This document shows, in pieces, positions 25,681 to 35,156 of a stretch of DNA of 53,901 nt. The notes beneath the pieces were generated by a model that made no database searches, was not told the origin of the DNA, and saw nothing but the letters and a program-made list of their open reading frames with translations. Each line of letters opens with the position of its first letter. Position 1 is the stretch's first letter. The translations under genes and the position numbers were made by a program. This stretch comes from JAVVEW01 sp032251045 (lineage in GTDB: Bacteria > Pseudomonadota > Gammaproteobacteria > Methylococcales > Methylomonadaceae), in NCBI GenBank assembly GCA_032251045.1, contig JAVVEW010000012.1, positions 1-53,901 of the forward strand, read 5' to 3'.

Positions 25681-26388
25681 TCAGTAGTTAAGATACAAAT
25701 TAACCGACAAGTTATGGTTAACAAAATCAGGGTTGTTTTTGCGGCGGATAAACTGGTTCATGTAACCAATTTCGGTATGAATATTCGGCGTGAAACGATA
25801 ACCTAAGCCGGTGAAGAAACGGTTCTGATCGAAACCGTTAGCAGGCTTCCAGTCGGTCTTGTTAATATCGACGAATACTTCGTTATAGGCCACCCACATA
25901 AAATCCGGCGCGAATGTAAACGGCACACTCAGTTTGAAAAACTGACGAAACCGCCAACCGGTTTCATTGCCGACTTCCATGAAACGCTGTTCCATCCGCG
26001 TACGCGACATGAAACTACCCCAGGAAAAGGGTTCGGTCCAGAGTAACTGCTGCCAGACACGATGTTCATCGAATGGGTTAGCGGCAAAAGGGCGGTCGGT
26101 GGTGACATAAGCATAGCCCAACCAGACATTCAGACGCTCCATCACGTCATAGCCTACACCACCACGGATAAGACTTTGCGAATAGCGCGACGTATCATTA
26201 CCAAAACGGCCCTGGCCTTCCAGCCAGTAACGCCAGCCCTGAAGGTCGGGATTTAGCGCCGCAAAAGAGCCTGTTGCGGTGACATTACCCCAGGTCTGAA
26301 AGTCTTCGACGGCCTCGCTAGCACGCCCTAAGCCAGATTGAGACAACAATGTGGCGGCCATTACCAGTGTGGAAAGTTTGTTTTTCAT
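25681..26388 (-). CDS. DUF2490 outer-membrane-like protein
   Basis: A 235-residue exported protein. Counting from 26388 (MKNKLSTLVMAATLLSQSGLG) it has a signal peptide, then a beta-rich domain with FQTWGNVTATG near the start, GWRYWLEGQGR, alternating aromatic strands and a C-terminal aromatic residue (NLYLNY end), as in small outer-membrane beta-barrels. These match the DUF2490 family of unknown function. It is downstream of haoB on the same strand with about 120 nt between, so linkage to hydroxylamine oxidation is possible but unproven. Confidence 0.85.
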   Translation of the reverse strand: MKNKLSTLVMAATLLSQSGLGRASEAVEDFQTWGNVTATGSFAALNPDLQGWRYWLEGQGRFGNDTSRYSQSLIRGGVGYDVMERLNVWLGYAYVTTDRPFAANPFDEHRVWQQLLWTEPFSWGSFMSRTRMEQRFMEVGNETGWRFRQFFKLSVPFTFAPDFMWVAYNEVFVDINKTDWKPANGFDQNRFFTGLGYRFTPNIHTEIGYMNQFIRRKNNPDFVNHNLSVNLYLNY

Positions 26389-26506
26389 AGCAGCGTAATC
26401 TGTACAATTTTGCAGGAAAAAATACCGCATCCCTGCCTTGTGGATACAAAGAGATGGACAGTTCCAGCAGCGTTAGCCAGCGACACTGCGCCCCTGGAAC
26501 CATCGG

Positions 26507-27505
26507 TTATTGAAACTGATAAACAGACAAATAGCCACCCCAACCGCTTTGCCAAACCAGGCTCACGTCAGTTGGCAGGCGTTTCAAGGATTCGGCAAAC
26601 GGCAACAGACGCACCAACAGTGCCTGTTCGGCCGCCGGCGTTTGCGTGGCCCAGACCCGGTAAAACCCCTGTTCCTTTTGTAACAGATAGTTACCGGAGG
26701 CTTGCTCCCTGGCCCAGCGCTGCACTTGCGCGATATCACCATGCAGATCACCGCCACCGGGTATTTTGTGCTTGATCAAAGCCAGTGAATTACCCTGATA
26801 GCGAGCCAGCTCGTCAATACGGCTGAGCAAGTCTTTAGTCACCACAAAATACACCGACCGGCCCTGAAAAGTCCTGGCAATTTCCGCCAATGCCTGATCG
26901 GCCGGCATGGTTAACCAACGCGCCAGCTGCGCCAGTCGCGGCGCATGGTCGGCATTGACCGCGGGCAAATCCCCGGCCAATGCCGACCACGGCCACTGTT
27001 GCAAAGTCACCTCACCCGGTGCGGTCAGCCAGGTTTCGCGGCCAGTGGCAAAGTGTATACGTTGACTGTCATCCCACCAACCCAGAAACAGCGCGTCATC
27101 CGGCGCGTGTTCCGCGATCACTTGACTGGCCTTAAGCCAGATTTGCTGGCGCAAATCACCGGGGTCGGCGCTAAAAACCGATGCCTTCGCCGAGGATGGA
27201 TACGCAATCACGGCGCGCCGCAGATCGCCAGCCTGATAGTGGATAACCCGCCAGCGGGCGATAGGCAACTCATGATCGAGAAATTGGTAATTGAATGCTG
27301 CCTGCGCCGGAAATCGCCCGGCTTCATCAATTTCGGTCACCACTTCCCGTTCAATGCGCAACCCGCCCGCCGCAGGCGCTGTTGGCGCAGGCGCTGGCTG
27401 TTGCCAGGCCAACACCAACAGCACCACACCGGCGACCAGCGCACTTAACGCCAGCATCCATAGCGCACCGCGCCGCAGCGGATTATCATGCATCAGGGTT
27501 TGCAT
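26507..27505 (-). CDS. haoB: Hydroxylamine oxidation protein HaoB
   Basis: A 332-residue protein with one N-terminal membrane helix (about residues 14-33) and a large periplasmic domain; an internal ATG four codons later (27493) is an alternative start. Its identity rests on position (overlapping the haoA stop) and on features seen in HaoB: EREVVTEIDEAGRFPAQAAFNYQFLD-type N-terminal strand followed by FLGWWDDSQRI, and the C-terminal AEQALLVRLLPFAES. HaoB is found next to haoA in methanotrophs and ammonia oxidisers; its exact role is not known, perhaps maturation or partner of HaoA. No haem motif is present. Confidence 0.82.
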   Translation of the reverse strand: MQTLMHDNPLRRGALWMLALSALVAGVVLLVLAWQQPAPAPTAPAAGGLRIEREVVTEIDEAGRFPAQAAFNYQFLDHELPIARWRVIHYQAGDLRRAVIAYPSSAKASVFSADPGDLRQQIWLKASQVIAEHAPDDALFLGWWDDSQRIHFATGRETWLTAPGEVTLQQWPWSALAGDLPAVNADHAPRLAQLARWLTMPADQALAEIARTFQGRSVYFVVTKDLLSRIDELARYQGNSLALIKHKIPGGGDLHGDIAQVQRWAREQASGNYLLQKEQGFYRVWATQTPAAEQALLVRLLPFAESLKRLPTDVSLVWQSGWGGYLSVYQFQ

Positions 27506-29207
27506 TATCCTGATCGTCTGCTGACTGTTCCCGATACGCGGACTCTGACGTCACCTTGGCCGGACGGGTCAGGATAAACACCACCAGACCGGCAAACAAC
27601 AGCAGCAAAATACCACTGGTCAGCAGATTGGAGCTTGAGTCGCCACTTTGCGCAGGCTTATCGGTGCGCTGCATCTGCATACCGGTTTTATCGGCGCGTT
27701 TGCCATTGCCGCCGCTGCCGGTGGTCAAAGCCACCTGCCGCAAACGAGTATCTTCATCCATGATTTCGGCATAATCGCGCATCAGCTCCGACCAGCCTTC
27801 GGTGTACGTGAAACCACCTGGATTAGCATGTACCAAGCCCTTGTAGTGCTTGATCACATCATGCTCCCACATATCGGCGTAAATACGCTCAACACGACTG
27901 GGGTTGTTGCCTTTAGCCCAGAACAACTGGAAGAAACCGCCGGCGGCGTCTTTTTCCGGTGCCGGCGGAGCCGGACGATTGCCGTTCTGACCCACCAACA
28001 AGCCATCGTCATACAATTTCTGCACCACCTTCTTCGCTTCCTGCTCAACCGCCAGACCTTGAATAGTGCCTTTGTCGGCAGTATCCAGATACGCTGTCGA
28101 GAAGCTTTCTGAATGGCACAGCGTACAGGTGCCTACCCAGGCTTGTTTACGCTCTTCGAACCAGGGGTGATCGAGATTGTCGGCAATCGCGGGAGTAGGA
28201 TTGAACGCCCAGCGCACTTTACGCACCAGGTTGTGCGAGTATTCGCCGTTGTATTCAAAGTGGCACAATTGACAAGTTGGCGCGGTATAGCCGCCTTTTT
28301 CAATGGCATCTTTCAGCGGTACTTCAAAATTCCAGTCTTTCTTGCCCAGCGTCAGATATTGCGTGCCATGCTTGGACAACATGAAATTTTCAAATTCGTT
28401 ATGATCGACACCGTTGTGACAAGTCGAACAGGCTTCCGGTTGACGAGCTTCGACCACGGAGAAAGTATGCCGAGTGTGGCAACCATCGCATTTATTTTGC
28501 TGGTAGTGACACATGTCACAACCCTGCGCGACTTCCCGTTCGGACATCGCCGCCCAGATGGTGGTTTCGACATTAGCTTCCCAATCGGTGGCGTGTGAAG
28601 GATGGCCTTTACCCCATTGCTCCTGCGGCCAGGTTTGTTCTTTTTCCGATTCGGCTTCGGCAAATTCCTGCAAGTGACAGGTACCACATGCGACTCGATC
28701 CGGCATGATCAAATCTTTGGCGTGGTTGATCTTATCCTTGCCCACACCGCCGTGACAGTCGATACAGCCCACTGAATCGAGCCGGTCACCGCTATCCAGC
28801 AAGCCCAGCTCGACCAGATTGTCCTCAACCTGACGCAGCTTGTCTTTTTTATAGGCGCGGACATCGGTGTCCGGCAGATTGCGAATCGCGGCCAGGTCGC
28901 TGTGCGCGGATTTCTTCCAGGCATGGAACGCGCCCGGCGTTATCGCCTGGTGACAGCCCACGCAATCTTCACGGCCAACTTCGGCCTGAATGGTTTTTGG
29001 AGGGGTGTAAAAATCTTTCGGATTCCAGTATTTTTGAATGGGAATCGGCTCCCAATAATCCCCCATCGAGCCTTTGCCGGGATGAGAGGCGTAATAATCT
29101 TTTTTAAGTTGCTCAAAATCCGGCTGGGCTGCCTGCGCGGTCGACACGACCAGCATCAGCAGCGCCAACCCAGCATACAGCCAATGGCCAAGCTTGGTTA
29201 TGTTCAT
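27486..29207 (-). CDS. haoA: Hydroxylamine oxidoreductase (octahaem cytochrome c)
   Basis: A 573-residue periplasmic multihaem enzyme. A signal peptide (residues 1-26) is followed by eight CXXCH haem motifs: CVGCH, CIDCH, CGTCH, CDMCH, CDGCH, CSTCH, CQLCH and CTLCH. A tyrosine at about 468 (in FTYTEGW) lies where the P460 haem crosslink is expected, which would favour oxidation over nitrite reduction. A C-terminal membrane helix (about 525-550) anchors it, as in methanotroph forms. It oxidises hydroxylamine, formed by methane monooxygenase from ammonia, to NO or nitrite. GAGGAG lies close to the start. Confidence 0.95.
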   Translation of the reverse strand: MNITKLGHWLYAGLALLMLVVSTAQAAQPDFEQLKKDYYASHPGKGSMGDYWEPIPIQKYWNPKDFYTPPKTIQAEVGREDCVGCHQAITPGAFHAWKKSAHSDLAAIRNLPDTDVRAYKKDKLRQVEDNLVELGLLDSGDRLDSVGCIDCHGGVGKDKINHAKDLIMPDRVACGTCHLQEFAEAESEKEQTWPQEQWGKGHPSHATDWEANVETTIWAAMSEREVAQGCDMCHYQQNKCDGCHTRHTFSVVEARQPEACSTCHNGVDHNEFENFMLSKHGTQYLTLGKKDWNFEVPLKDAIEKGGYTAPTCQLCHFEYNGEYSHNLVRKVRWAFNPTPAIADNLDHPWFEERKQAWVGTCTLCHSESFSTAYLDTADKGTIQGLAVEQEAKKVVQKLYDDGLLVGQNGNRPAPPAPEKDAAGGFFQLFWAKGNNPSRVERIYADMWEHDVIKHYKGLVHANPGGFTYTEGWSELMRDYAEIMDEDTRLRQVALTTGSGGNGKRADKTGMQMQRTDKPAQSGDSSSNLLTSGILLLLFAGLVVFILTRPAKVTSESAYREQSADDQDNANPDA

Positions 29208-29573
29208 AATGTCTCCTCAGTGTGGCTTAATACAATTCTTGATGTTGTGAAATTGACTGCCCGTCAAGCATCGCCAGAGCTTGCCGATATTGCGTATTGG
29301 CATTTCAACAACGGTAATTTGCAGTCATCGCAGGATTATTTTCACGCTACCGGCTCAGCTTATTTCCCAGCCATGCCCCAATAGCAGAAAACCTGAACCT
29401 AGCCTGAGCCGACCTGCGATGGACATAGTATCGTATCGAAACGGTGTCTCAGCAACCCTATCATTGTACTTCAATACGCCACACAGGACTTATGCGCTGA
29501 TGCGTTCAGGTAATGCGTAGATGGTCACAACGTTGCCAAATCAGCGATAATATCGGTTCATTTTAGCTTCAGC
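29208..29573. other. Divergent intergenic region haoA/bioA
   Basis: No gene is recognised. It should hold the haoA promoter (leftward) and the bioA promoter (rightward). GATAAT near 29547-29552 is a possible bioA minus-10 box but lacks a good partner 17 nt upstream. No repeats or strong hairpins seen. Confidence 0.4.
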
Positions 29574-30887
29574 ATGACCATGACCACACCCCTGACGCCT
29601 GAAGACCTGCACTTTGAAGCCCAGCATATCTGGCACCCCTACGCCCCCTTACCGGCCAAAGATCCGGTTTACCCGGTTGTTGCCGCCGAAGGCGCAACCA
29701 TTCAACTGGCCGATGGCCGCCAGTTGATCGATGGCATGGCCTCCTGGTGGTCAGCGATTCACGGTTACAACCACCCGGTGCTGAATCAAGCCGCTCATCA
29801 ACAAATCGATGCCTTTGCGCATGTCATGTTTGGCGGCCTGACCCATCAACCTGCCATCGAACTGGCCAAGCGCCTTATTACGCTGACACCGCAAGCGCTA
29901 GAGCGGGTATTTCTTGCCGACTCCGGCTCGGTCAGCGTGGAAGTGGCCATGAAAATGGCCCGGCAATACTGGCAACATCGCAACCTGCCTGGCAAACATG
30001 GCTTTCTCGCCTTACACGGCGCTTACCACGGCGACACCTGGGGCGCCATGTCCGTGTGCGACCCGGTCACAGGTATGCACCAGCTTTTCTCCGGCAGCCT
30101 GCCGACACAGCTTTTCGCACCACGTCCGACCAGCCGTTTCGGCGGCCACTTCCAAAACAGCGACCGCGATGCCCTTGAAACCTTATTACGCCAACACCAC
30201 GACACACTGGCAGCCTTGATTCTGGAGCCTATCGTCCAGGGCGCGGGCGGCATGTGGTTTTATCATCCTGACTATCTCAAAGCCGCCCGGGCATTGTGCG
30301 ACCGCTACAACGTACTGTTGATAGCGGATGAAATCGCCACCGGTTTTGGTCGTAGTGGCCGCTTGTTTGCCTGTGAACATGCCGGCATCAGCCCCGATAT
30401 CTTGTGCCTTGGCAAAGCATTGACCGGCGGTTATCTCACCCTGGCCGCGACCTTGACCACAGCCGAAATAGCCGAAACATTAAGTAACGGCACGGCGGGT
30501 TGTTTTATGCACGGCCCGACCTTCATGGCCAACCCACTGGCGTGCCGGATTGCCTGCGCCAGTATTGATCTTATGCAGCAAAGCGACTGGCCTGCACAAG
30601 TCAAACGCATCGAACGACAGCTCAACCAAGGACTGGCGCCATGCCAACAACTGGCCACAGTCGCCGATGTGCGTGTCCTAGGCGCCATTGGCGTGATCGA
30701 ATTGCACACCGCCCCGCCGCTGGCGGAAATTCAGGCCGCGCTGATTGAGCAGGGCATCTGGCTGCGTCCATTTGGTCGCCTGTTGTATACCATGCCGCCT
30801 TTTATCATCGATGACACGCAATTAACCGCGCTCACAGCGGCGATTTACCAGGTGCTCAGCCGCCTTAACGCCAAGCAGACGCCTTGA
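29574..30887 (+). CDS. bioA: Adenosylmethionine-8-amino-7-oxononanoate aminotransferase
   Basis: A 437-residue class III PLP aminotransferase that makes 7,8-diaminopelargonate for biotin, using S-adenosylmethionine as amino donor. The PLP lysine is Lys281 in CLGKALTGGYL. BioA-specific features include HIWHPYAPL at the N-terminus, DGMASWWSAIHGYNHP and the mid-protein ADEIATGFGRSGRLFACEH. Length is typical. No other biotin genes are adjacent, so it is a single-gene unit. Confidence 0.96.
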   Translation: MTMTTPLTPEDLHFEAQHIWHPYAPLPAKDPVYPVVAAEGATIQLADGRQLIDGMASWWSAIHGYNHPVLNQAAHQQIDAFAHVMFGGLTHQPAIELAKRLITLTPQALERVFLADSGSVSVEVAMKMARQYWQHRNLPGKHGFLALHGAYHGDTWGAMSVCDPVTGMHQLFSGSLPTQLFAPRPTSRFGGHFQNSDRDALETLLRQHHDTLAALILEPIVQGAGGMWFYHPDYLKAARALCDRYNVLLIADEIATGFGRSGRLFACEHAGISPDILCLGKALTGGYLTLAATLTTAEIAETLSNGTAGCFMHGPTFMANPLACRIACASIDLMQQSDWPAQVKRIERQLNQGLAPCQQLATVADVRVLGAIGVIELHTAPPLAEIQAALIEQGIWLRPFGRLLYTMPPFIIDDTQLTALTAAIYQVLSRLNAKQTP

Positions 30888-31041
30888 GCAAACACAGCGA
30901 AGTTTTCAGTCAAAAAAAGGTAAAATCAATCAGCGATGCCCAGCGGTAATAGAAGAGCCTGTTGCCCTAAGTCTTATGGCACTCCCATGACGAGCGCTGC
31001 TGATCTTGACTTCTTAAACCACAACATAAGGAGAATCATCC

Positions 31042-31422
31042 ATGAACAAACTACCCATTTTGCCATGCCTTAGCGTTATTGCGTTCAACCTGTCCAGCCC
31101 GGTTTCAGCGCAGGTGGATCTGCAAAAAATGATGCAGCAAGCCCAGCAAATGCAGGTCTGTATGGCTGGCATCGATACCGACTACCTGGAACGGTTATCG
31201 ACAAAAGCTGAATCCGTACACAGCCGCGTCAAGCAACTGTGTTCCAAAGGTCAACGGGATAAGGCCATGTCCGAGGCTCTGGCTTTCGCACAAACCATGA
31301 ATAATGATGCGGAAATCCAGAAATTACGTCAGTGCGGCGATATAGCCTTAAGCATGGCCTCTCAATACCAGTTCCTTGATTTGGACAATGACAGCAAACG
31401 CCAGCACGTTTGCGATGAATAA
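31042..31422 (+). CDS. Small exported protein of unknown function
   Basis: A 126-residue protein with a signal peptide (about residues 1-23, ending near PVSAQ) and a mature helical domain of about 100 residues rich in Gln, Met, Lys and Glu. It has four Cys in the mature part (about residues 40, 69, 99 and 124), which could form two disulfides in the periplasm. AAGGAG lies 9 nt before the start. I do not recognise the family. It stands between bioA and the spermidine-synthase-like gene without overlap, so context gives no role. Confidence 0.7.
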   Translation: MNKLPILPCLSVIAFNLSSPVSAQVDLQKMMQQAQQMQVCMAGIDTDYLERLSTKAESVHSRVKQLCSKGQRDKAMSEALAFAQTMNNDAEIQKLRQCGDIALSMASQYQFLDLDNDSKRQHVCDE

Positions 31423-31506
31423 CCTGCCAGCTGGCGCTATGCGCCTTTGCCGTCGGGTTTTGTAACCATCCCTGCCTGAAACCTTTTAATTCACTCCCGG
31501 ATAATC

Positions 31507-33042
31507 ATGCCTGATCATACGCCTCGCTTATATCTCTATCCCACGGTCTTCATCACCGGTGCCGTGGTGATGGTGATCGAACTCTTAGGTACCCGTTTCA
31601 TTGCTCCGTTTTACGGTTCCAGCCTGTATGTCTGGGCTTCGTTGATTGCGGTAACCATGATCGCCCTGGCGTTGGGCTACTACTTCGGCGGTCGGCTGGC
31701 CGACCGTGGCAATGGCCGTGGTTTTGGCGTGATCCTGGCTTTGGCAGGGCTGTTAACCTTGGTCATTCCGCTGCTGTCCCGGCCCGTGCTGTTGATGACC
31801 GATCCTTTAGGGTTGCGCGCCGGTGCGTTTATCAGCGCCCTGCTGTTATTCTCGCCCGGACTGACTTTGCTGGGCATGGTCAGTCCATTCGCCATTAAAC
31901 TGGCCACTGACCGCTTGTCCGGCGTTGGCGCCAGCGCCGGTTCGATTTACGCGGTCAGCACGGTCGGCAGTGTGATCGGCACTATTGCCTTGGGCTTTTT
32001 TCTGTTTCCGTTTATTGGCTCACGCGCCATCATGATCGGCTCCGGCGTAGTGCTGATCACGCTGGCGCTGGTCATGGCCTGGATTCAATGGCGGCAATTT
32101 CAGCACAAACCGTTAACACTGCTGACCACAGCGCTGGCCGCCTTGGGCGTGCTGGTGGCGCTGGTCAATGTGCTCGCCACCCGGGACATCGATACCGACC
32201 CTTACCAGGTGCGTTTTGAACAGGAAAGTCTGTACGGCTGGGTGCGGGTGATCGATGAGCCTAAGCGAAAATTTCGGGTGTTGACTTCCGATGCCTCGAT
32301 GATTGGCGCGGCCAACCTGAACACCGGCAAAAACATCATGGGCTATCAGAAAATTGTCGGCCTGTTACCGCACCTGCGCCAAACCATGCGCACCGCCCTG
32401 GTCATCGGTCAGGGCGCCGGTCACATGGCCATGGTGCTGCATGATCAATATGGCATGACCGTGGACACGCTGGAACTGGATCCGGCCGTGGCCACCGCGG
32501 CCACGGACTATTTTGGCTTCAAGCCGTCCGGTGAATTCAGGTTGGGCGATGCCCGCTATCACATCCGCCGGCTGAAAGGCCCTTACGATTTGATTATTCA
32601 CGACTGTTTTACCGGCGGCACCGAGCCGGTGCACTTGCTGACCCGCGAAACCTTACTGCAATTGCGCGGCTTGTTGTCTGAACAGGGTTTGCTGGCGCTG
32701 AACTTCGTCGCCTTCTGGCAAAACGGCGAGAACCCCGCGCTGACCTCGGTCAAGCGCACCCTGGCCTCGGTGTTTCCACAGCAGCAAACGTTCATTTCCG
32801 AACCGGGCGAGGCGTTCAACGACTTTATCTTTCTGGCCAGCCGCCAAGCCATTACCCTTGAAGGTTCAAGCTTGCCCCCCTCAGGCCAAAGTTGGCTTCA
32901 GCAACGCAAAGTCTCCATACCCGCCAGCGGCGCATTGTTGACCGACGACCTCAATCCACTGGAACACCTGCAACGCGCCAAATCCGAACATTACCGCAAT
33001 GTCGTGGTGGACTGGTTCGGTACCGCGTTATTGTTGCGTTAA
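31507..33042 (+). CDS. Membrane-anchored spermidine-synthase-like protein
   Basis: A 511-residue protein in two parts. Residues 1 to about 225 hold six or seven transmembrane helices (start YLYPTVFITGAVVMVIELLGTR, an MFS-like pattern). The C-terminal part is a Rossmann domain of the SpeE class, with ALVIGQGAGHMAMVLHD as the nucleotide-binding loop, VDTLELDPAV, and LGDARYHIRR, then DLIIHDCFTGG. This fused form is common in environmental bacteria; whether it makes polyamines is unproven, since the catalytic Asp region reads HDCF. It could be a membrane aminopropyltransferase-like methyltransferase. Confidence 0.85.
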   Translation: MPDHTPRLYLYPTVFITGAVVMVIELLGTRFIAPFYGSSLYVWASLIAVTMIALALGYYFGGRLADRGNGRGFGVILALAGLLTLVIPLLSRPVLLMTDPLGLRAGAFISALLLFSPGLTLLGMVSPFAIKLATDRLSGVGASAGSIYAVSTVGSVIGTIALGFFLFPFIGSRAIMIGSGVVLITLALVMAWIQWRQFQHKPLTLLTTALAALGVLVALVNVLATRDIDTDPYQVRFEQESLYGWVRVIDEPKRKFRVLTSDASMIGAANLNTGKNIMGYQKIVGLLPHLRQTMRTALVIGQGAGHMAMVLHDQYGMTVDTLELDPAVATAATDYFGFKPSGEFRLGDARYHIRRLKGPYDLIIHDCFTGGTEPVHLLTRETLLQLRGLLSEQGLLALNFVAFWQNGENPALTSVKRTLASVFPQQQTFISEPGEAFNDFIFLASRQAITLEGSSLPPSGQSWLQQRKVSIPASGALLTDDLNPLEHLQRAKSEHYRNVVVDWFGTALLLR

Positions 33043-33186
33043 CAGGCAGAGGCTGCGCTTAAAGCTATAATAGCCCGCCTTGACGACCTGACACACCCTT
33101 GACCACGGTCTCGATTAAGGAGTCGTCGCGTCCATAAACGCATTATTTTTTGTTTTTGATTCACGATTGCCAAGGAATTTCCCTAC

Positions 33187-34860
33187 ATGTCCGACATCGA
33201 CATTGCCCAACAAGCCAACCTGAAACCGATCATCGAACTGGCGCAACAACAGTTCGGTATCGCCGCCGAGCATCTTGACCCTTACGGGCATTACAAAGCC
33301 AAATTATCACTGGATTACGTGGCCAGCCTGCCGGAAAAAACCGACAGCAAGCTGATTCTGGTCACCGCGATCAGCCCGACCCCGGCCGGCGAAGGCAAAA
33401 CCACCACCACTGTCGGTCTGGGCGATGCCTTGAACCAGGCCGGCAAAAAAGCCTTGATGTGTTTACGCGAACCCTCGCTTGGCCCATGTTTCGGCATAAA
33501 AGGCGGCGCCGCCGGTGGCGGTTTCGCGCAAGTGGTGCCGATGGAAGACATCAACCTGCATTTTACCGGCGATTTTCACGCCATTGGGGTTGCCCACAAT
33601 CTGCTGTCGGCGTTAATCGACAACCATATCCACCACGGCAATGCACTTGGCATAGACAGCCGCCGCATCACCTGGAAACGGGTGGTGGACATGAACGACC
33701 GGGCGCTACGGCAAATCACGGTCGGACTGGGCGGCGTGGTTAACGGCTTTCCCCGTCAGGACGGCTTTGATATTGTCGTAGCCTCGGAAATCATGGCCAT
33801 TTTATGCCTGGCCACCAGCCGCACCGACTTGAAACAGCGCTTAGGCGACATTGTCATCGGCTACCGTCATGACGGCATCAGCCCGGTATTTGCCCACCAG
33901 TTGAACGCCCAGGGCGCGATGGCGGCGATGCTCAAAGAAGCGTTCAAGCCGAACCTGGTGCAAACCCTGGAAAACAACCTGGCCTTGATTCACGGCGGCC
34001 CGTTCGCCAACATTGCCCACGGCTGCAACAGCGTAATGGCCACCCAAACCGCCATGCAGCTAGCCGATTATGTGGTCACCGAAGCCGGATTCGGCGCCGA
34101 TCTGGGGGCGGAAAAGTTCATCGACATCAAGTGCCGCAAATCAGGGCTTAGACCTTCGGCGGCGGTATTGGTCGCCACCGTGCGCGCATTGAAATACCAC
34201 GGCGGCGTGAGCTTGAAAGAGTTACAGCAGGAAAACCTGAGCGCGTTACGGGATGGTCTGGCCAATCTGGAACGCCATGTACACAACATCACTCGCCATT
34301 ACGGCCTGCCCTGCGTGGTGGCGATCAACCATTTTGTCTCCGACACCGACGCCGAACTGGCCTTGATCAAGGAACGCTGCGCGGCTTTGGGCGTGGACTG
34401 CGTGACCGCCCGGCACTGGGCCGAAGGCGGCAAAGGCGCGTTGGCCCTGGCGGAAAAAGTGATCCATCTGGCCGAAAGCAACCCGCCCGGCTGCCGGTTT
34501 GTCTACGATGATGATCTGCCCTTGTGGGACAAAATCGAAACCCTGGCCACCACGCTGTACGGCGCGGCCGGCATCGACGCCCCGGTCAAAATCAAAAAAC
34601 AAATCGACGCCCTGGACCGCGATTACCGAAACTTTCCGGTGTGCATGGCCAAAACGCAAATGTCGTTCGCTACCGACCCCGCCGCGCTTGGCGCGCCGTC
34701 AGGGCACACCCTCACCATCAAAGACGTGCGCCTGGCCAACGGCGCCGGTTTTATCGTCGCCTTGGCCGGTGACATCATGACCATGCCGGGCCTGCCGAAA
34801 ACACCCGCTGCAGAACGCATCGATATCGATGAACAGGGCCGGATTTCCGGCTTGTTCTGA
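33187..34860 (+). CDS. ftfL: Formate-tetrahydrofolate ligase
   Basis: A 557-residue ATP-dependent ligase forming 10-formyltetrahydrofolate, feeding C1 units into folate metabolism. The P-loop is TPAGEGKTT at residues 65-73; further family blocks are REPSLGPCFGIKGGAAGGG, FTGDFHAIGVAHNLL and GPFANIAHGCNSV, with the late MAKTQMSFATDPAALGAPSGHT as usual. It is normally essential for assimilation of formate in methylotrophs. The start at 33187 has AAGGA about 8 nt ahead. Single gene, followed by a 422-bp repeat-rich gap. Confidence 0.97.
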   Translation: MSDIDIAQQANLKPIIELAQQQFGIAAEHLDPYGHYKAKLSLDYVASLPEKTDSKLILVTAISPTPAGEGKTTTTVGLGDALNQAGKKALMCLREPSLGPCFGIKGGAAGGGFAQVVPMEDINLHFTGDFHAIGVAHNLLSALIDNHIHHGNALGIDSRRITWKRVVDMNDRALRQITVGLGGVVNGFPRQDGFDIVVASEIMAILCLATSRTDLKQRLGDIVIGYRHDGISPVFAHQLNAQGAMAAMLKEAFKPNLVQTLENNLALIHGGPFANIAHGCNSVMATQTAMQLADYVVTEAGFGADLGAEKFIDIKCRKSGLRPSAAVLVATVRALKYHGGVSLKELQQENLSALRDGLANLERHVHNITRHYGLPCVVAINHFVSDTDAELALIKERCAALGVDCVTARHWAEGGKGALALAEKVIHLAESNPPGCRFVYDDDLPLWDKIETLATTLYGAAGIDAPVKIKKQIDALDRDYRNFPVCMAKTQMSFATDPAALGAPSGHTLTIKDVRLANGAGFIVALAGDIMTMPGLPKTPAAERIDIDEQGRISGLF

Positions 34861-34947
34861 TGCAGGAGTGCTGATTCGTGCCGACACCAGGGAGACGCAT
34901 CGTTCACGATAGATGCGCTTCACGATCACTCAGCAACTCCTGTGGGA

Positions 34948-34973
34948 CTTTCCCCTGTTGCAAAAGGGGAAAG
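34948..34973. repeat. Perfect 9-bp hairpin after ftfL
   Basis: CTTTCCCCT (34948-34956) pairs with AGGGGAAAG (34965-34973), loop of 8 nt. It is one of four similar hairpins in the window. No T-run, so a factor-independent stop is not certain. Confidence 0.55.
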
Positions 34974-35025
34974 CCGGTAAAGCAGGCCCGTAACCACTTA
35001 TAGGTACTGTTGTAGTTGGTAGGAT

Positions 35026-35092
35026 GGATAAGCTTCAGCGCATCTACCGAGCGTTTGCGGTATTTTGGTGGATGCGCCTTTCAGGCTTATCC
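35026..35092. repeat. Two-tier palindromic repeat
   Basis: Outer arms GGATAAGC (35026-35033) and GCTTATCC (35085-35092), inner arms GCGCATC (35038-35044) and GATGCGC (35071-35077), both perfect. The TTCA/CTTTCAG spacers are of similar length, so the whole forms a cruciform-capable REP-like element. Confidence 0.65.
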
Positions 35093-35121
35093 GGCCTATG
35101 AATTGACTTACTTGTTCAGTC

Positions 35122-35156
35122 CGTAGGCTGGGTGTCGCACCTCAGCCCAGCCTACG
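35122..35156. repeat. 11-bp perfect inverted repeat
   Basis: CGTAGGCTGGG (35122-35132) pairs with CCCAGCCTACG (35146-35156), loop of 13 nt. Resembles the dispersed 'GTAGGCTGGG' palindromes seen between genes in many proteobacteria. Confidence 0.65.

Noticed and set aside
28902..29384. Plus-strand frame ending in the haoA-bioA gap
   Set aside because: The tail outside haoA looks protein-like (ADIAYWHFNNGN), but most of the frame is antisense to haoA and no start or ribosome site fits a short gene there.
31507..33042. Calling the gene speE outright
   Set aside because: The fused membrane part and the altered catalytic region make true spermidine synthase activity uncertain.
33043..33186. TATAAT at 33066-33071 as the ftfL promoter
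   Set aside because: No acceptable minus-35 box lies 16-18 nt upstream; kept as a guess only.
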